Shown here piece by piece: positions 23,835 to 36,120 of a DNA stretch of 64,000 nt; the first letter of the stretch is position 1; each line of letters begins with the position of its first letter. The position numbers and the translations under genes are program-made. The stretch spans positions 137,688,096 through 137,752,095 of the forward strand of contig CM065802.1 in assembly GCA_033398695.1 (NCBI GenBank), written 5' to 3'. Below the pieces are notes generated by a model. The model ran no database searches and was not told the origin of the DNA. It worked only from the letters and a program-made list of their open reading frames with translations. The stretch is from Orobanche coerulescens (Eukaryota > Streptophyta > Magnoliopsida > Lamiales > Orobanchaceae).

Positions 23835-24980
23835 TGTTGGGAAAATAAGAACCCTGTATCGAAACGGCCGGGATATCCGATCCCTGTATCGAATGGCATT
23901 TGATAAAGAGGTTTTGACAAATATGCCAATCCGAATACAGTAAAGGAAACTGTATCGAAACTTTGAGGCTTTATCCTGTATCAAAGACCTGCCTCGAATC
24001 AGCATATAGTGAAGCCCGTCAGTACAGCAAGAAGTCTTGTAAAAGACAAAGTATGGAAACTGTCTCGAAACTCAAAATACAGTTATCTTCCATACAGCTC
24101 ACAATAGGACAAAGAAGGAATATCCAGAAGTCAAGTCCCGTTGAATAAAGAAGTATTTAAATACTCAAGGATAAAGTATTTAAATACTGCCAGTCAACAG
24201 ATCTTCAGAATCCCGCGAAATCCGGATCGTGTCATAATCCCGTTGGAACGAAATCTCATTCAAACGGATACATCTCAACGGATATATATTTCAGAGACTA
24301 TATATATCTTATGAAGGTATTGAAGATCAGTCACCAGTCACCTAACACTCAAGCTATTAAAAGTTATCATCAGAGCAAAACATATCTCCAAAGCTTACTG
24401 CAATTAAGATCTAAAGAGATATATAGTGCTCATCATCCTGAACAACACTTCATCAGCTGAAAGCTCTTAAAGTCAAAGTTGTTGTTCACCATCTGTTCTA
24501 TACGTTGAACAATCTGTGCTTCTCCGGAACTGTATGTGAAGGATTTGCATTGAAGAAGACGAAGCTTCAGAACTGTGTGTGAAGAAGCAAGTCAAAGCAT
24601 TAGCTCAAAACCAATCTGTGTGAACGGTTTAAGCTAAGATCTTTATATCAATCTGTGTGAACGATATATTGATTGTGTGTGTTGTTATAATTACGTAGTT
24701 GTGTACGTAGTAATTATAATAAACTTTTTACTCCTGTGTGGAGGACCAGTGGACGTAGAGGGGTTTACCTCGAACCACTTTAATTACTGTGTTATTTACC
24801 TTCAGCTTTTACTGTTTTAAAATTACTATGATAAATTAAGTATACACTATACACTTAGTTGTTGTATCCACAGCAACCTACTGTATCCAAGACTTCCGCT
24901 ACGCACTCAGATTTAAAATCCATACAGTTTGTTGTTTAAACTATTTTCCAAACTGTATCCAGTATACTTAGTGGCCAACA
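23835..24980 (+). repeat. Element E 5' LTR
   Basis: Same length as the 3' LTR (34970-36115) and about 98.7% identical by eye. Inverted ends are TGTTGG and CCAACA. Confidence 0.95.
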
Positions 24981-24982
24981 AG

Positions 24983-24994
24983 TGGTATCAGAGC
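24983..24994 (+). other. Element E primer-binding site
   Basis: TGGTATCAGAGC, a full match to the initiator tRNA-Met primer site, two bases after the LTR. Confidence 0.93.
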
Positions 24995-25089
24995 GGTTGA
25001 TTCTAAAAAGAGTCAGTCGCATTCTTAACCGAATCAGATTCAAATCACTTATTTTCAAAACAGTCTCTTTCCCAAACTATATTATCAGT

Positions 25090-27362
25090 ATGGATACTTC
25101 TATGATTAACAAAGTCCCTATGTTCTCTATTAACGAATTTGACGACTGGAGAATTAGGATGGAGGCTCATCTTGCAGCAATGCACGAAGAGATGATTTTT
25201 GTTATACAGGATGGTCCTATCAAGATCATGAAGGTAAATCCGGCCGCAAGGATTCAGGGCCAAGCCCATGCTGAAATGCTCGAGAAGGAACGCGAGCAAT
25301 GGACAACAGACGAAAGGAAGCGAGCCAATCTCGACAATGTGGCTAAGAACGCGTTATTTGTCACTCTTGACAAAGGCACGTTCTCAAAGGTAAAGAGCTG
25401 CAAAACAGCCAAAGAAATCTGGGATAAACTCAAGTTGATTTGTGAGGGAACTGAGCTCTCAAAAGAAAACAAGATTTCAAAACTAACTCAGAAATTTGAA
25501 TCTTTTGAAATAAAACCAACGGAAACACTTGAGGAACTTGACCTCAGATTCACTGGTATTGTTGGTGAACTTGAAGCGTTGGGCAAAATTTACACCCAAA
25601 AGGAGAAGAACTTAAAAATTTTCAGATCTCTCGGCCCTGATGGGACATTAAGACCACGGCTATGCGTGTATCCTGTAATCTTAATGAAATATCCACTTTT
25701 GATCTCTTCTCGACCTCAAAGCTTTTGAGTATGATATTGTGAGAAGAGAAAGTCAAGAATCTCCTTCAAAGGTCACGGCTCTAGCCAGTATCGAACCGTC
25801 GACACAAAGATGCCTAGCTCGTCGAAGCCCGATCACAAGAATCTTGTGATGGCGACGACATCCCATCTCAAGATTAAATGGCGCTTCTCATGCATAAATT
25901 CAAAAATTCATCAAACGATCTGGAAAGACTCCTACAGCCCAAACTTGTCCACAAGGTAAGTACCGAAACATCATCCGGTGATGCTAACTTTGTCTTATAA
26001 GCTGCAGGAAACCGTGGCATTATGCAAATAAATGTCCTCATCCCAAAGTCCAAAGATTGCACGAGGCCGAGCAACAAGAGAGAGATGAAAGAAGACGTGC
26101 TTGGAAAGACAAGCTCAAGGCCCCGATTGGAGAATCGAAGCCTCCCCACACCATCCAAATCAGCAGAATGTCTTGGTGGTCAGAAAGTGATTCATCGACG
26201 ATGAGTTCGATGATAAATCATACATGTGCTTTATGGCCAAAGATGTTCCGAAGGTGAAGACGGTGGCGATGAGGTAAGTTCAACCTCGGCTATTAGTCAA
26301 ATGCATCTCATACTTTCGAAAATATGATGAATGAATTTAAAAACATTCAAAAGGCCCATGAGACTCTAAAATCGAGAATATACGACTTCATTAACAAATT
26401 TAGAGCTGAAAGATGAAAATGACTTGCTGAAAATAAATTATGAAAATATGTCTCTCGATTGTGAAACCAGCAAGGTCGATTTTGAAAAACTCATGGAGAG
26501 CAATCATCAACTTGCTCATGAACTAAATGAGGTTAAAACCCACAATGAGAGCAAGACAAATGATTTGGTTCTACTTCAAGCCAAAATCACAACTCTCGAA
26601 AAGCGAGAAACTGAACTTGAGACCATTTTGAAGTCGTTTGAAAAATCGTCCAAAAGAATGGAAGAAATTCTGAGCACTGGGCAACATGCTCATGATAAAA
26701 GTGGCTTAGGATACAGCTCATGTTCAAACAAAGGGAAAACTAGTACAGTGTTCGTCAAGAGTGTGGAACACATTCCAGAATCGGAAGATTCCCCTAGTCC
26801 CGTGAAGGAACCTGCTGTACCGAGAAAACCGAAGGCTGCAATTCCGCCCCCGCAATCCTATACCAGACAGCGGAATCATAAGCCATTCCAACCTGTGAGG
26901 CGCATTCAACAGCATGCTCCCAGAGCATATCAACAGCGCCAACAGCCGTTCAGAAGGAAGGCTGTATCCAACCACCAAAGGACCGCACGGCAGTACTATC
27001 AGTACAGCACGCCGAGGTATTGGATACAGGAGCCCCGTTATCCCTCAAGACAGCAGATGCCAGTTCAGTATCAACAACAGCATTGGGAATCCAACTGGAG
27101 ACCCAGAAGACAAGCTGTTAGGCCTAAGAAAATGGCTCCACCTCCTAGACGGCACTCGTACTGGAATAATAATAATAACCCTGAATTTTACATGCATAAT
27201 AATTATCATGATTATAACGACTACGGATATGCCCCCCGTAGATATCGCAACACTGTACCAAGTATGTCCTACAGTAAACCAATTGCTGCCAGGAAAACTT
27301 GGGTGCCTAAAGGAACTAACATACATGGACCCAAAAATCAAAGGGGACCTAAATCTACCTAA
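25090..27362 (+). pseudogene. Element E gag with coiled-coil C-terminus
   Basis: ATG at 25090 (MDTSMINKVPMFSINEFDDW) opens a DUF4219/UBN2-type gag core to 25728. An upstream in-frame ATG at 24982 overlaps the primer site and is unlikely to be used. From 25729 to 26423 the frame is scrambled by several indels; a CCHC-like zinc-knuckle remnant lies around 25995-26035. The region 26424-27362 is open again: a Glu/Lys-rich coiled coil (LQAKITTLEKRETELETILK), the signature KSGLGYSS, and a Gln/Arg/Tyr-rich basic tail ending ARKTWVPKGTN, as in Sireviruses. The homologous gag start recurs in element I at 56850. Confidence 0.88.
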
Positions 27363-27367
27363 TTTCT

Positions 27368-30300
27368 TTGTTACAGGACATTCTAGAGGAGGATACCTGG
27401 TACTTTGATAGTGGATGCTCTCGTCACATGACCGGAGATAGGAGCAAGCTATCTGATTTTGTAGAAGGTCGCGGTCCAAAAGTTCGCTTCGGTGATAAGT
27501 CTAAAGGAAGAACAAGAGGGAAAGGAAACCTACTTGTCGGGAAATTCAAGGTCACCGATGTTGCATATGTTGAAGGCTTACAGTATAATCTACTTAGTAT
27601 TAGCCAGTTCTGTGATAAACAGTTCTCGGTGAAGTTCTATATAGATCGCTGTAGAGTCAAGAACACCCAAACCAAGGAAGTTGTGCTTACAGGAAGCAGA
27701 TCAGGTAATATGTATATTGCTGACTGGAAACCTATGAGCTCCTCAATTCCATGTTTTGTTGCCAAAGGCACTGCAGATCTTAGCTGGCTATGGCACAAGA
27801 GGATGTCTCACGTCAACTTCAAGACGATCAACAAGCTCTCAAGACAGGGAATGGTTAGAGGTTTGCCATATGTGTCATTCAAGAAGGACAGCGTCTGCGG
27901 ACCATGTCAGAAAGGCAAGCAAATCAAGTCAACCCTGAAAAGCAAATCCTACCTTTCAACCCAAAGAGTGTTGGAAATGCTACACATGGATCTCTACGGT
28001 CCTGTAGACCCAGTAAGTTTGGGAGGTAAGAAATACTGCATGGTTGTTGTTGATGATTATTCCAGGTATGCTTGGATGATCTTTCTTAGCAAGAAGAAGG
28101 AAACAACATCAAAGCTGCCCGAGCTCCTGAGAAAGTTGCAAAATGAAAAAGCATCGAGTATCGTGTGCATTCGTTCCGACAGAGGTACAGAATTCACTAA
28201 CCGCTTTATAGAGCAATACTGTTCGGAGAATGGAATACAGCACGAATACTCAGCTGCCCATACACCTCAACAAAATGGTGTTGCCGAGCGAAAGAATAGG
28301 ACGTTGAAAGAAGCAACAAGGACAATGATTACCGCAAGCAAATTGCCACAGCGTTTCTGGGGTGAAGCAACCAATACAGCATGCTACACTCAAAACCGCT
28401 GTATCGTCAACAAGCACCACAACAAAACAGCATATGAGGTATGGAATAACAAAACTCCATTAGTTTCGTATTTCCACATTTTTGGATGCAGGTGTTATGT
28501 ATTGAACAATGGGAAGGACCAACTTAGAACCTTTGATGAAAAATCAGATGAAGGAATATTCGTAGGATACTCCTCCGTCGGCAAAGCTTTCAGGATCTTT
28601 AATAAAAGGAAGATGACGATCGAGGAATCAGTTCATGTAGTGTTCGACGAACCACACCATGACCCTACAGCAGTAAATGATATCACTCAGAACATTCACC
28701 ATCTATCTATCTTGGATCCACCAACACCCATAGAACCTGTCGTTGATTTAGAAATCAACCCCGCAGCTGTAAGAATCGACGTGGATGAAGCCGACGCTGT
28801 ACAAGCTGTATCCACAAAGATCTTCGATCTGATATGGGATCCTGAATTAGAACCCGACCGAAGATGGTTGTGAGATCACCCACAAGAGCTGATCATTGGA
28901 AACATTAATGCCGGTGTTTCTACTCGTAGGAGAATATAGAGTACACAAGGAAATGTACTTTGTGCACAAGAAAAATCTAATGCTGAAGTCTCACAGTTTC
29001 CTGAATGGAAATCTCAATCCGAACTTAGGAGACTCAATATGTGCACTATCGCTGTATTCTTAGCCCAGTCCGAACCTGTTTCGACCATAGACGCTCTTAA
29101 CAATTCACATTGGATAACATCTATGGAAGAAGAGCTTAACGGTTTCGAAAGAAACAATGTATGGTATCTTGTACCCAGACCAACACACCAATCGGTTATA
29201 GGAACCAAATGGGTATTTCGAAACAAAAAGGATCGAAATGGACTTATCATAAGGAACAAATCCAGACTAGTAGCACAAGGCTATAGTCAGGAAGAAGGAA
29301 TCGACTATTATGAAACCTTCGCCCCTGTAGCGAGACTAGAAGCCATTAGAATATTTTTAGTCTTTGCCGCCCATAAGAGCTTTATCATATACCAAATGGA
29401 CGTCAAGAGTGCTTTCCTGAATGGAGATCTTGCAGAAGAAGTTTATGTTGAACAACCACCAGGGTTTGCCAACACAGACGGTATCGATCTAGTTTACAGG
29501 CTAAGGAAAGCATTGTATGGACTTAAACAAGCCCCTAGAACCTGGTACGAAACCCTGTTCCAGTATCTAACCAACAACGGATTTGAGAAAGGTGCTGTGG
29601 ACAAAACCTTGTTCAAGATACAGGAAGGTGATGACCTTCTTATGGTGCAACTCTATGTGGATGATATTATTTTTGGTTCAACTAACCTTGCTCTATGTCA
29701 AAGGTTCTCTCATCTCATGCAAAGTAAATTTGAAATGAGTATGATGGGGGAACTTAGTTATTTCCTAGGTTTGCAGGTAAAGCAGTTGCCTACAGGTATA
29801 TTTATCAACCAGGAGAAATACAGCAAGGAGCTTCTCAACAAATTTGGAATGAACACTTCCAAATCCTCGCCAACCCCCATGAGCACTTCCGTGCAAATTA
29901 GTGCTGATGAAGCCGGAAAGACGTTTGACCAATCACTCTATAGGAAGCTCATTGGTTCGCTCCTGTACCTAACGGCTAGCAGGCCCGATATCCAGTTTGC
30001 TGTTGGAGTGTGTGCGAGATACCAAGTTGAACCTAAGGAATCACACTTCAATACAGCTAAATGAATCCTGAAGTACATTAAAGGAACAGTCGATGCAGGA
30101 CTATGGTATCCTAAGGAAGGCGGATTCGATTTAGTTGGATACAGCGACTCGGATCTCGGAGGTTGCAAGCTAGATAGGAAGAGTACAAGTGGAACTTGTC
30201 ACTTTCTCGGACCTAGACTCATTTCTTGGTTCAGTAAGAAGCAATTGGCTAACTCTCTTTCCACGGCTGAATCAGAGTACTATGCTGCTGGTAGCTGCTG

Positions 30301-30607
30301 TATGCAGATCCTTTGGATGCAGCAACAACTGTCATACTATGGAATCGATGCTAGAGAGACTCCAATCATGTGTGATAGCACGAGTGCAATTGCAATCACG
30401 CACAATCCTGTTCTGCACTCGCGCACTAAGCATATCAACATGAAGCATCATTTTATAAGGAATCACGTCGAGAACAAGGATGTTTGCCTGGAAAAGTTCA
30501 TACAGACGTTCAGCTGGCCGACATCTTCACCAAGCCTCTCGACACAGCAAGGTTCAACATGGTCAGACAAGAATTGGGAATGCTACATCCAGACTCCCTG
30601 TAAGTAA
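27368..30607 (+). pseudogene. Element E pol: protease, integrase, RT, RNase H
   Basis: One frame holds all domains, with TGA at 28871, TAG near 28937 and TGA near 30062. The protease active site is WYFDSGCSRHMTG (Asp at 27407). The GAG-pre-integrase zinc region is LWHKRMSHVNFKTINKLS near 27785. The integrase DDE residues lie in VVDDYSRYAW, RSDRGTEF and QQNGVAERKNRTL. The RT begins [11 protein letters not shown], keeps ARLEAIR and [13 protein letters not shown], and has the catalytic [11 protein letters not shown] near 29655. RNase H has GYSDSDLGG and STAESEYYAAG. A frameshift near 30500 disturbs the last ~30 codons. Apart from this it is well preserved and probably young. Confidence 0.94.
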
Positions 30608-30626
30608 TTTACTGTTTTTACTCAAC

Positions 30627-30856
30627 AATTGAGGGGGAATGCTGTAAGACCCAAGAATACAGTATCCAATGTTAATTATCTGTACACTCAGAATCGTCAA
30701 TACAGCACTGTAGCGAGCGAAGACATATGAATCCTACAGCTGGCATGTGCAATAATTAAGGGGGAATACTGTAGGACCCATGAATACAGCATTAATCCAA
30801 ATATTGATGTATGGAATTCAAAACCTATATGTACCTTTTTAAGGGGGAACGCTGTA
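30627..30856 (+). repeat. Three polypurine-tract-like repeats after element E pol
   Basis: AATTGAGGGGGAATGCTGTA (30628), AATTAAGGGGGAATACTGTA (30754) and TTTAAGGGGGAACGCTGTAT (about 30837) share a core AGGGGGAAYGCTGTA and are spaced ~126 and ~84 bp. Multiple polypurine tracts after pol are a known Sirevirus trait. The actual LTR-adjacent tract is at 34956-34969. Confidence 0.75.
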
Positions 30857-31233
30857 TCGACGCGGAAACAGCACATGCTATAGGATTTTGATTCAGTATA
30901 TAATATAATATTATTTCCTTTCAAAATAATTTTTGTCCACGTGCCCTGTTTTTATGTCAAACGTCATGTACATTAAATGCCTTACACGACATCTGGACAA
31001 CTGAATCTCAAAAGCCGCGATATTTTTAAATTGTTTATTATTTTTAAACCGCCGTTTTAGGCATTTAGGGTATCAACCTATGTCAGAAGTGGGACCCGCT
31101 CAATTTTTAAACATTTCAATGGATTAGCGTACCAGTTACACTCAGTCCATCTTAACCGTTGATTTCAAAACCGGTTCCCATCCCTTAAAATCTGACCATT
31201 CGTACTCTGCAAAACCCTATTTCGCCGCCCAAC

Positions 31234-31240
31234 TATAAAA
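31234..31240 (+). promoter_or_regulatory. Putative TATA box upstream of element E ORF2
   Basis: TATAAAA in the context CCCAACTATAAAAGGAC, 136 bp before the ORF2 ATG and far from any LTR. It would place a start site near 31265. Function is inferred. Confidence 0.45.
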
Positions 31241-31375
31241 GGACTGAATCTGCCATTAGAGACTCTTTACGCTTTTTGCAAATTCAAGAGTTCTCAAGCA
31301 AAAGCGACTACATACTTTTACGCATTTCTGCATATTTCGATTATTTTCTTGCACCTTTTTCTTAAGAAATCATCA

Positions 31376-34300
31376 ATGGTGGACAATCTTCTTCTCTGCT
31401 CTGAAGAAATGCTAACATCATTGATGGCCGGATCTTCTCCAAACCTGTCATCATTGAGCGTATTCTCTCAGAAACCAACGACGCAGAACCCATGGAGTAT
31501 ATCATTACTCGTCTTCAACAACAAGGCCTCTATCGCCTTGGAAGCAAGACTGCTGACAAATACGACACCCATCTGGTTTAGGAATTCTACCTCAACGCCG
31601 CCGTACGTTTTCTGTCATTGGCCCAAGGAGGTCATGTTGCTTACATCACTGCTACAGTCCAGGGAGTTGAGATCTGTATCGATCACGATCTGCTCCAGAA
31701 CATCTACAGGCTACCCGCTGATGGCCTGACCATGGATCAACTTGAGACATTCGGGTCTCAAGAGCTCATTACTAAATTTTATGCACTGTTCACAGGGTCC
31801 AAAGTTGTTGACATGGTGCAGACCACATGTCACAAGAAAAACTTTTGTCTTCCTTATGTGTATCTTCATGATTTTTGCTCCAGGATTATTGAAAATCGAA
31901 CCGGTGCGTTCGAAATGTGTACCAACTTGAGGTTCAGGATGATGGTGGCTATTCTGACCTGTGAAAAGGTCAATTGGTTCCAAATAATCCTGAAGCGCCT
32001 ACAAGAGGAGGTGTGCAAACCTACCACCCAGAAGAAATCTTTCGGTTTAATGTTGAACTATATCCTGACAAAGTGCGGACAGACGCAATCCGTCGATGCG
32101 AAGAAAAATAGCTCGAGGATATACTTAGGAGGCGTCAAGCCTACTGCGTATAACCAGAGCACCTTGTCTTGCAACCACCCGAGAACCAGACACATGCCAA
32201 TTTCTGATAATCCAAGAGATGAATCCTTGAAGTTCCAAGAAGTGGAATCTTCAAAGAAGCGAAAGAGATCTCACAGCAAGAAACGCTCTACTGGTGAGAA
32301 GCCCAAGAAGAGACTCAGGAGGCTTTCTGCCAAGCCCTCCAAGGAAATCTCCCCCGTGGCTCAACCCACTGACGAAGAACCCCAGGGCCCAACCCCTGTG
32401 GAAGAGGTGTCTCCTACTGTATCGACAGTAGATCCCGAGCCTTTGGCGGCTAGGACGGATAATGAGACATCTGCCAACAATCAAGACTTTAGCGAGTCGG
32501 CTGCCCACTTGGAGCCAAAAGCTACTTCTTCTCTGCGGGATCCCACACCCGTACAGGATCCATCTTCCTTCAGGGCACCATCCCCTATAAGGAGTCCCAC
32601 TTCCGTACAGGATCCCATACCTGTACAGGAATCCCTCGATACAGCGTCTCCAGACACTGTACGAAGTCCCTCCCCTGACTCGATCATTAATCAGACCCTT
32701 CTTTCGGTTCAAATTGAACACGCCTATGAAAGATTTTTGCAATGGAAAGGCTACAGGCTGGCTCCGTACGATACACTGTACAACTGGAGCGATTGGAGCC
32801 ACGAAGAGAGATTCGTCTCAAAAGTGACGGACTCAACAGAAATTGAGGCCCTGCTTCGATGGGACAATCCCTCCTGCAAAGAACTAATTGAAAGCCATAT
32901 TCTGCACAAATCTGACGCTCGGAGGAAAGGAAAGAACAAGTCAGAGGACTCTCCCACTAATCCAAAAGACGACGAAGATCATGACTCAGACGACGACGAC
33001 GATGCTTTACAAGCAGGTCTGAGGATGAGTCGGGAAGAGGCTGAAGCTAGAGACGCCTCCCCACCCAGAGACGACGAAGGGCATTCTACTCAAAACAATA
33101 CCCCTTCGCCACAGCATGAGAACATTCCCGACGAAGAGGAATCAGTCCCTCCAGTCGAGGAAGTAGAAGAAATTTTGGAACAGGCACCTGAGCCTGCTGC
33201 GACCGAAGAAGTTGTTCCGGAAAGACAACAGGAGGATTCAGTCCCTCTTGTATCCATTTATACTGAAGAATCTTCGCAACAGGAAGCTTCTCAACCCCCT
33301 GTCGCCGAACCAGAACAAGCTGCTCCCGCCCCTTCAACCGTGGAATCCGAGGACGGTATCGAACCTGAGGATGTCCATCTTACTTCACTCCCATCCGTGA
33401 ATGTAAGAAGGTTGAACAGCTCTGCAGACCTTACCCAACTAGATTCTCCGATTTCTGCCACAAGGAAAGAACGTCTGCGTGCACTTGGCCTTCAAACTGT
33501 ATTCATCCAGGATGCAGTAAATGCTCTGTCTTCCGTCGAGAAAGCATTAAATTGGATGCACACTTCTGCCGTGGAAGAAATGACCACTCTTCAACATGAA
33601 GTATCTCGTGTTGTCGAAGCATTCATTATTCTGCCAGAAGTTTTCAAACAAGCTTTGAAGATCATGGAAGATAAGCAGGAGCAACTGCTGAAGGAAGAAG
33701 CATCAAAAACGAGGATAGCTGAAGCCAAGACCGCTTGCGCTATGATTGAAAACAGCTCTCAACTGCGCGCTCACGACAAATGCATTAAGGAAATGTCGCA
33801 GACGCTTTCCTCCCTTGTAGAGAGAATGACTAACATCGAGACAAAACAGGATGCAGCTCTAGAAATCCTGAAAAGTCTTGATGAAGCCAAAAAGGGGGAA
33901 GAGGCACGAGAAGCTGCTAGGAGAATCAGGCTGCAACAAGAAAGGGAATTTGAGGCTGCTCAAAACAGCATCACTGCCGAGTTGAACAAACTAGCACCTC
34001 CCTCCCAAAGTTTTAAAATTTCAGGCTCCCGACCGGAATTTCATGATCCCAATGTCCCTTGGCAAACTCTTATTCAGAGACCTTCTGAAATTCGTCTGCC
34101 GACCAACCGCAATCCTACTGCCGACGAAGTGAAGCATTGGAGGAAGAACGAACTGATGAGATACTTTGTCAAACTCATCAGGGAATACGCCATCTTCAAG
34201 AACTATAAAACGTTAGCGGAGGCCGCAGACAAATTTACGAAGATGCTAGAAGACGGGAAACTCCCTCTCCAAATCGAGATGAAATCCAAACACAGAAGAG

Positions 34301-34464
34301 GAGATCGAATCACCCATCCAGAAGACTGGATTCTTGCCTTTGATCGATCATATGGAGGAAGAGCTATATACCAGGATCGAGGCAATGATTCTCTTCAGAA
34401 CTGGTGGCGTGGTACCGAGAATGACCCAGGGAAAAAGCCATGGAGGCATGCGGACTATAGATAA
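31376..34464 (+). pseudogene. Element E accessory ORF2 (~1000 codons)
   Basis: Not a standard copia gene. ATG at 31376 (MVDNLLLCSEE) is out of frame with the main body by one indel near 31410; a TAG near 31577 also interrupts, after which 949 codons are open. The N-terminal domain (to ~32120) has EFYLNAAV, TATVQGVEICIDHDLLQNIY and RLPADG, resembling the plant transposon-protein domain of element D ORF2. Next come a basic cluster (SKKRKRSHSKKRSTGEKPKK), a Pro/Ser/Glu/Asp-rich disordered linker (~32330-33420), a coiled coil (~33480-33990) and a charged C-terminal domain. No membrane segment or signal peptide was seen, so an envelope role is not supported. A poly(A) signal lies 85 bp after the stop. 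Confidence 0.72.
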
Positions 34465-34955
34465 GGAGCTGAAATCTTTGTATATTATTTTTGCTTTGTA
34501 AACTCTCTTCGAAACAGCAAACTTTGTACTCAATTCATTTTGAATATCAATAAAAGCGTTTGTTTGTCTTGAAAGATTACAACTCGTAATCTACTATGTT
34601 GATGTATGATTACTTAAATTGTTTGATAGCAATCTCAAGTTAGATAACTTGATTGAAAATTAAGCTGTACGAACTAGTCTACGAACAGTTCATAAATTCA
34701 GTTGTAAGCTTAGAATACATTGTAAGATTGTGCATGCGCGCCAATCATAAGCTTAAGTTGTAATAATCCTTAAACTGTATCGAACTTGCCTGCGAGCAGT
34801 TCATTATTGTAGACTAAGTTACTGAAAGTCAGACCTTTTGACGAAAGACCAAGAAATATGCCAGAAGACATCAAAAGAAGATCACTTCATGAAGAAGGTT
34901 TTGGCATCATCAAGAAGACTTGAAAAGTTAAGAAAGTAAGTCTTGGCAAATTGTC
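34465..34955 (+). terminator. Element E ORF2 3' region with poly(A) signal
   Basis: AATAAA at 34549-34554, shortly after the ORF2 stop, is followed by T/G-rich text (GCGTTTGTTTGTCTTG). The remaining ~400 bp before the polypurine tract show no coding signal. Confidence 0.5.
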
Positions 34956-34969
34956 AAAAAGGGGGAAAT
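34956..34969 (+). other. Element E polypurine tract
   Basis: AAAAAGGGGGAAAT directly abuts the 3' LTR start TGTTGGG. Confidence 0.9.
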
Positions 34970-36115
34970 TGTTGGGAAAACAAGAACCCTGTATCGAAAC
35001 AGCCGGGATATCCGATCCCTGTATCGAATGGTATTTGATAAAGAGGTTTTGACATATATGCCAATCCGAATACAGTAAAGGAAACTGTATCGAAGCTTTG
35101 AGGCTTTATCCTGTATCAAAGACCTGTCTCGAATCAGCATATAGTGAAGCCCGTCAGTACAGCAAGAAGTCTTGTAAAAGACAAAGTATGGAAACTGTCT
35201 CGAAACTCAAAATACAGTTATCTTCCATACAGCTCACAACAGGACAAAGAAGGAATATCCAGAAGTCAAGTCCCGTTGAATAAAGAAGTATTTAAATACT
35301 CAAGGATAAAGTATTTAAATACTGCCAGTCAACAGATCTTCAGAATCCCGCGAAATCCGGATCGTGTCATAATCCCATTGGAACGAAACCTCATTCAAAC
35401 GGATACATCTCAACGGATATATATTTCAGAGACTATATATATCTTATGAAGGTATTGAAGATCAGTCACCAGTCACCTAACACTCAAGCTATTAAAAGTT
35501 ATCATCAGAGCAAAACATATCTCCAAAGCTTATTGCAATTAAGATCTAAAGAGATATATAGTGCTCATCATCCTGAACAACACTTCATCAGCTGAAAGCT
35601 CTTAAAGTCAGAGTTGTTGTTCACCATCTGTTCTATACGTTGAACAATCTGTGCTTCTCCGGAACTGTGTGTGAAGGATTTGCATTGAAGAAGATGAAGC
35701 TTCAGAACTGTGTGTGAAGAAGCAAGTCAAAGCATTAGCTCAAAACCAATCTGTGTGAACGGTTTAAGCTAAGATCTTTATATCAATCTGTGTGAACGAT
35801 ATATTGATTGTGTGTGTTGTTATAATTACGTAGTTGTGTACGTAGTAATTATAATAAACTTTTTACTCCTGTGTGGAGGACCAGTGGACGTAGAGGGGTT
35901 TACCTCGAACCACTTTAATTACTGTGTTATTTACCTTCAGCTTTTACTGTTTTAAAATTACTGTGATAAATTAAGTATACACTATACACTTAGTTGCTGT
36001 ATCCACAGCAACCTACTGTATCCAAGACTTCCGCTACGCACTCAGATTTAAAATCCATACAGTTTGTTGTTTAAACTATTTTCCAAACTGTATCCAGTAT
36101 ACTTAGTGGCCAACA
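34970..36115 (+). repeat. Element E 3' LTR
   Basis: 1146 bp, the same length as the 5' LTR. It is followed by the target duplication cgatc and then by the interrupted ORF2 of element D. Confidence 0.95.
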
Positions 36116-36120
36116 CGATC

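Larger units (their letters stand above)
23835..36115 (+). mobile_element. Element E: Sirevirus-like Ty1/copia with long accessory ORF2
   Basis: Two 1146-bp LTRs (TGTTGGG...CCAACA) are flanked by a perfect 5-bp target duplication cgatc (23830-23834 and 36116-36120). Internal order: tRNA-iMet primer site; gag with coiled-coil tail; protease-integrase-RT-RNase H in one frame with three stops; three polypurine-like repeats; a TATA box; a ~1000-codon accessory ORF; a poly(A) signal; and a polypurine tract. The total is 12.3 kb. By eye the LTRs differ at about 15 sites, nearly all transitions. It lies inside ORF2 of element D. Confidence 0.95.

Noticed and set aside
32251..32802. 183-codon minus-strand ORF
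   Set aside because: Antisense to the Pro/Ser-rich part of element E ORF2.
31376..34464. Retroviral-type envelope gene in element E
   Set aside because: No signal peptide, transmembrane segment or fusion-like region; the composition is basic, acidic-disordered and coiled-coil.
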